From positions 1,364,001 to 1,428,000 of the forward strand of contig NZ_JAVTSS010000001.1 in the NCBI RefSeq assembly GCF_032678705.1: a stretch of DNA of 64,000 nucleotides. Reading direction: 5' to 3'. The notes under the pieces are model-generated. The model was not told the origin of the DNA and ran no database searches. It was given only the letters and a program-made list of their open reading frames with translations. This DNA is from Pedobacter frigiditerrae (GTDB taxonomy: Bacteria > Bacteroidota > Bacteroidia > Sphingobacteriales > Sphingobacteriaceae). The position numbers and the translations under genes were made by a program. Positions 62,652 to 64,000 of the stretch are shown here, in pieces (position 1 is the stretch's first letter; each line of letters starts with the position of its first letter).

Positions 62652-64000
62652 GCTTTACAATTGGCAACTTCCAGATTGGCCTAACTTTAAGTTTAAACTT
62701 GAAGATTTAGAAAATAAACTTTACGATTTTGCTGAAGAAGTTGGTTTGGTAAGCGGTTTGCTAAGGGCTACTGACCAAAATTCGCATAACGAAATATTAA
62801 TTCAAACTATCTTAATTGAAGCGTTAAAAACCTCCGAGATAGAAGATGAATATTTGAGCAGGCAGGATGTAATGTCATCAATCAAAAATAATTTGCAATT
62901 AAATGATAAACAAGAGTTCGTTAGCGATAAGAAAGCGGTGGGCATTGCAAAATTAATGACAGATGTTAGGGAAAGCTACCAAGACGATTTGACGAAAGAT
63001 AAATTATACGAATGGCATTCTTTATTAACTTTTAGACAACGCAGGATAGTGATTGGAAATTGGAGACAGGGAGAAGAACCAATGCAGGTTGTATCGGGTA
63101 GTGTGGGCAAGGAAGAAGTACATTTTGAAGCACCTCCTTCATCGCAAATTCCAGCTGAGATGGATTTATTCATCGAGTGGTTTAATGATACAGCGCCAAA
63201 TGGTAAGAAGGAAATAAGAAATGCAATAGTAAGGTCTGCAATAGCACATTTATATTTTGAAAGTATCCATCCATTTGAAGATGGTAATGGGAGAATTGGG
63301 CGTGCAATATCGCAGAAGGCTTTGTCTCAAACATTAAAGAGACCTTTAATTTTAAGCCTATCAAGTGTTTTTGAACAAGAGAGAAAAGAATATTACTATG
63401 CGCTACAACAAGGGTCAAAAAGTAATGAAGTTACTGCTTGGATAAAATATTTTGCAGAGACCGCTATTAAGGCGCAAAAACAAATTAGAGAACTAGCAAG
63501 TTTCACAATAGAAAAGGTGAAATTCTTCGATAGGTTTAAGGACAAACTAAACTCTAGGCAAGAAAAAGCACTCAACAAAATGTTTAATGCCGGTAAGGAC
63601 GGATTTATTGGGGGGATGACAGCAAAAAAATACATGAGCATAACAGGTGCATCAAAAGCGACCGCGACAAGAGATTTGAAAGCCTTAAATGAGATGGGTG
63701 CATTTCCATTTTTAGGTGAAGGACGTAATATTAATTATCAGGTAATGAAAGATTTATATTCAGTTGTTATAATGCCTGATGAAAATGGCCTTAACAAAGT
63801 AAAAGGTTGGAAGGATGATTTAAAAACTAAGATTGACTGGTATAACAGCAGTAATTCTAAAGCACATATTACAATAAGTGAATTCTTAACGGATGAGGAT
63901 GAAATAGTTGATATTATAAATCATTTAAAAGAAATAGCAGGTTACGAAAGTCCAATTCATTTAAATTTTGAAGGAGTAAGTAGTTATCCTAATGGAGCTG
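62650..64000 (+). CDS. Fic-domain protein fused to a 2H phosphoesterase-like domain, partial
   Basis: 450 codons are visible and the frame is still open at the edge. Residues 1-115 are a DUF4172-like N-terminal region with a candidate inhibitory helix TSEIEDE (61-67). The Fic motif is HPFEDGNGR at 207-215 with catalytic His207, so target proteins would be AMPylated or otherwise nucleotidylated. Residues 300-365 form a winged-helix-like part (GMTAKKYMSITGASKATATRDLKALNEMG). Most Fic proteins of this type end about here. Instead, MKDLYSVVIMPDENGL (366-381) begins a region like 2-prime-5-prime RNA ligase/LigT proteins, with the first HxT motif in KAHITISEF (His406). The junction contains TAATG in another frame, as if two overlapping genes had been joined by an indel. 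The second HxT motif lies beyond the window. Confidence 0.85.
   Translation, partial: MLYNWQLPDWPNFKFKLEDLENKLYDFAEEVGLVSGLLRATDQNSHNEILIQTILIEALKTSEIEDEYLSRQDVMSSIKNNLQLNDKQEFVSDKKAVGIAKLMTDVRESYQDDLTKDKLYEWHSLLTFRQRRIVIGNWRQGEEPMQVVSGSVGKEEVHFEAPPSSQIPAEMDLFIEWFNDTAPNGKKEIRNAIVRSAIAHLYFESIHPFEDGNGRIGRAISQKALSQTLKRPLILSLSSVFEQERKEYYYALQQGSKSNEVTAWIKYFAETAIKAQKQIRELASFTIEKVKFFDRFKDKLNSRQEKALNKMFNAGKDGFIGGMTAKKYMSITGASKATATRDLKALNEMGAFPFLGEGRNINYQVMKDLYSVVIMPDENGLNKVKGWKDDLKTKIDWYNSSNSKAHITISEFLTDEDEIVDIINHLKEIAGYESPIHLNFEGVSSYPNGA

Overview
The window looks like a chromosomal segment of a Bacteroidota bacterium, most likely a Pedobacter-like member of the Sphingobacteriaceae. The evidence is AT-rich DNA, promoters of the form TTTG - about 20 nt - TAnnTTTG, many secreted glycoside hydrolases and lipoproteins, a B3 metallo-beta-lactamase with the GOB-type Gln ligand, the futalosine menaquinone route, and many short mosaic intergenic repeats. 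Nothing looks like a prophage, integron, insertion sequence or CRISPR array, and I saw no rRNA or tRNA gene. Genus is an inference.

Layout. 1-2.3 kb: a MauG/MbnH-like di-haem peroxidase (cut by the window edge), its MbnP-like lipoprotein partner and a small Cys/His protein. 2.4-8.0 kb: an overlapping three-gene operon of two GH29 fucosidases and a shortened GH2 beta-mannosidase. 8.0-8.75 kb: a gene-free stretch with repeats and a strong candidate for a structured RNA of about 195 nt. 8.7-18.4 kb: phosphoglucomutase, aspartate kinase and diaminopimelate decarboxylase with a tiny antisense membrane ORF between them, small unknown genes, acyl-CoA dehydrogenase, folB and a GlcD-type oxidase. 18.9-30 kb: two DUF1680 beta-L-arabinofuranosidases (GH127 type), an AraC regulator and a complete trans-4-hydroxyproline pathway (epimerase, flavin oxidase, deaminase, ketoglutarate-semialdehyde dehydrogenase). 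Together these read as a unit for eating plant hydroxyproline-rich glycoproteins such as extensin. 30-39 kb: membrane proteins, the beta-lactamase, a thioesterase, Hsp20, a conserved protein of unknown function, rlmF, GH43, GNAT and YajQ. 39-42.7 kb: a histone-H1-like Lys/Ala protein, polyphosphate kinase and Ppx/GppA. 42.8-50.9 kb: MCE protein, two amidases, LptD-like protein, CinA and a 2-oxoacid dehydrogenase E2. 51-58.3 kb: sulfur amino acid island (hom, metX, metY; cysE-cysM; a trans-sulfuration enzyme). 59-62.5 kb: mqnE, a histidine phosphatase, mqnA and a sterol-desaturase-family protein. The window ends inside a Fic protein that runs on, without a stop, into a 2H phosphoesterase-like domain.

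The most unusual control region lies ahead of metY. A SAM-I riboswitch is followed by a 43-codon leader ORF that ends RCNSQLMNCMCSCMY, so six of its last eleven residues or so are Met or Cys. That suggests two stacked sensors: free SAM through the RNA, and charged Met/Cys tRNA through translation of the leader.

Intergenic DNA carries at least ten families of short word-like repeats, often as inverted pairs. Several run into coding sequence: the MetY C-terminus, the GNAT C-terminus, the N-terminus of the hydroxyproline oxidase, and an internal 7-bp tandem tract in lysA.
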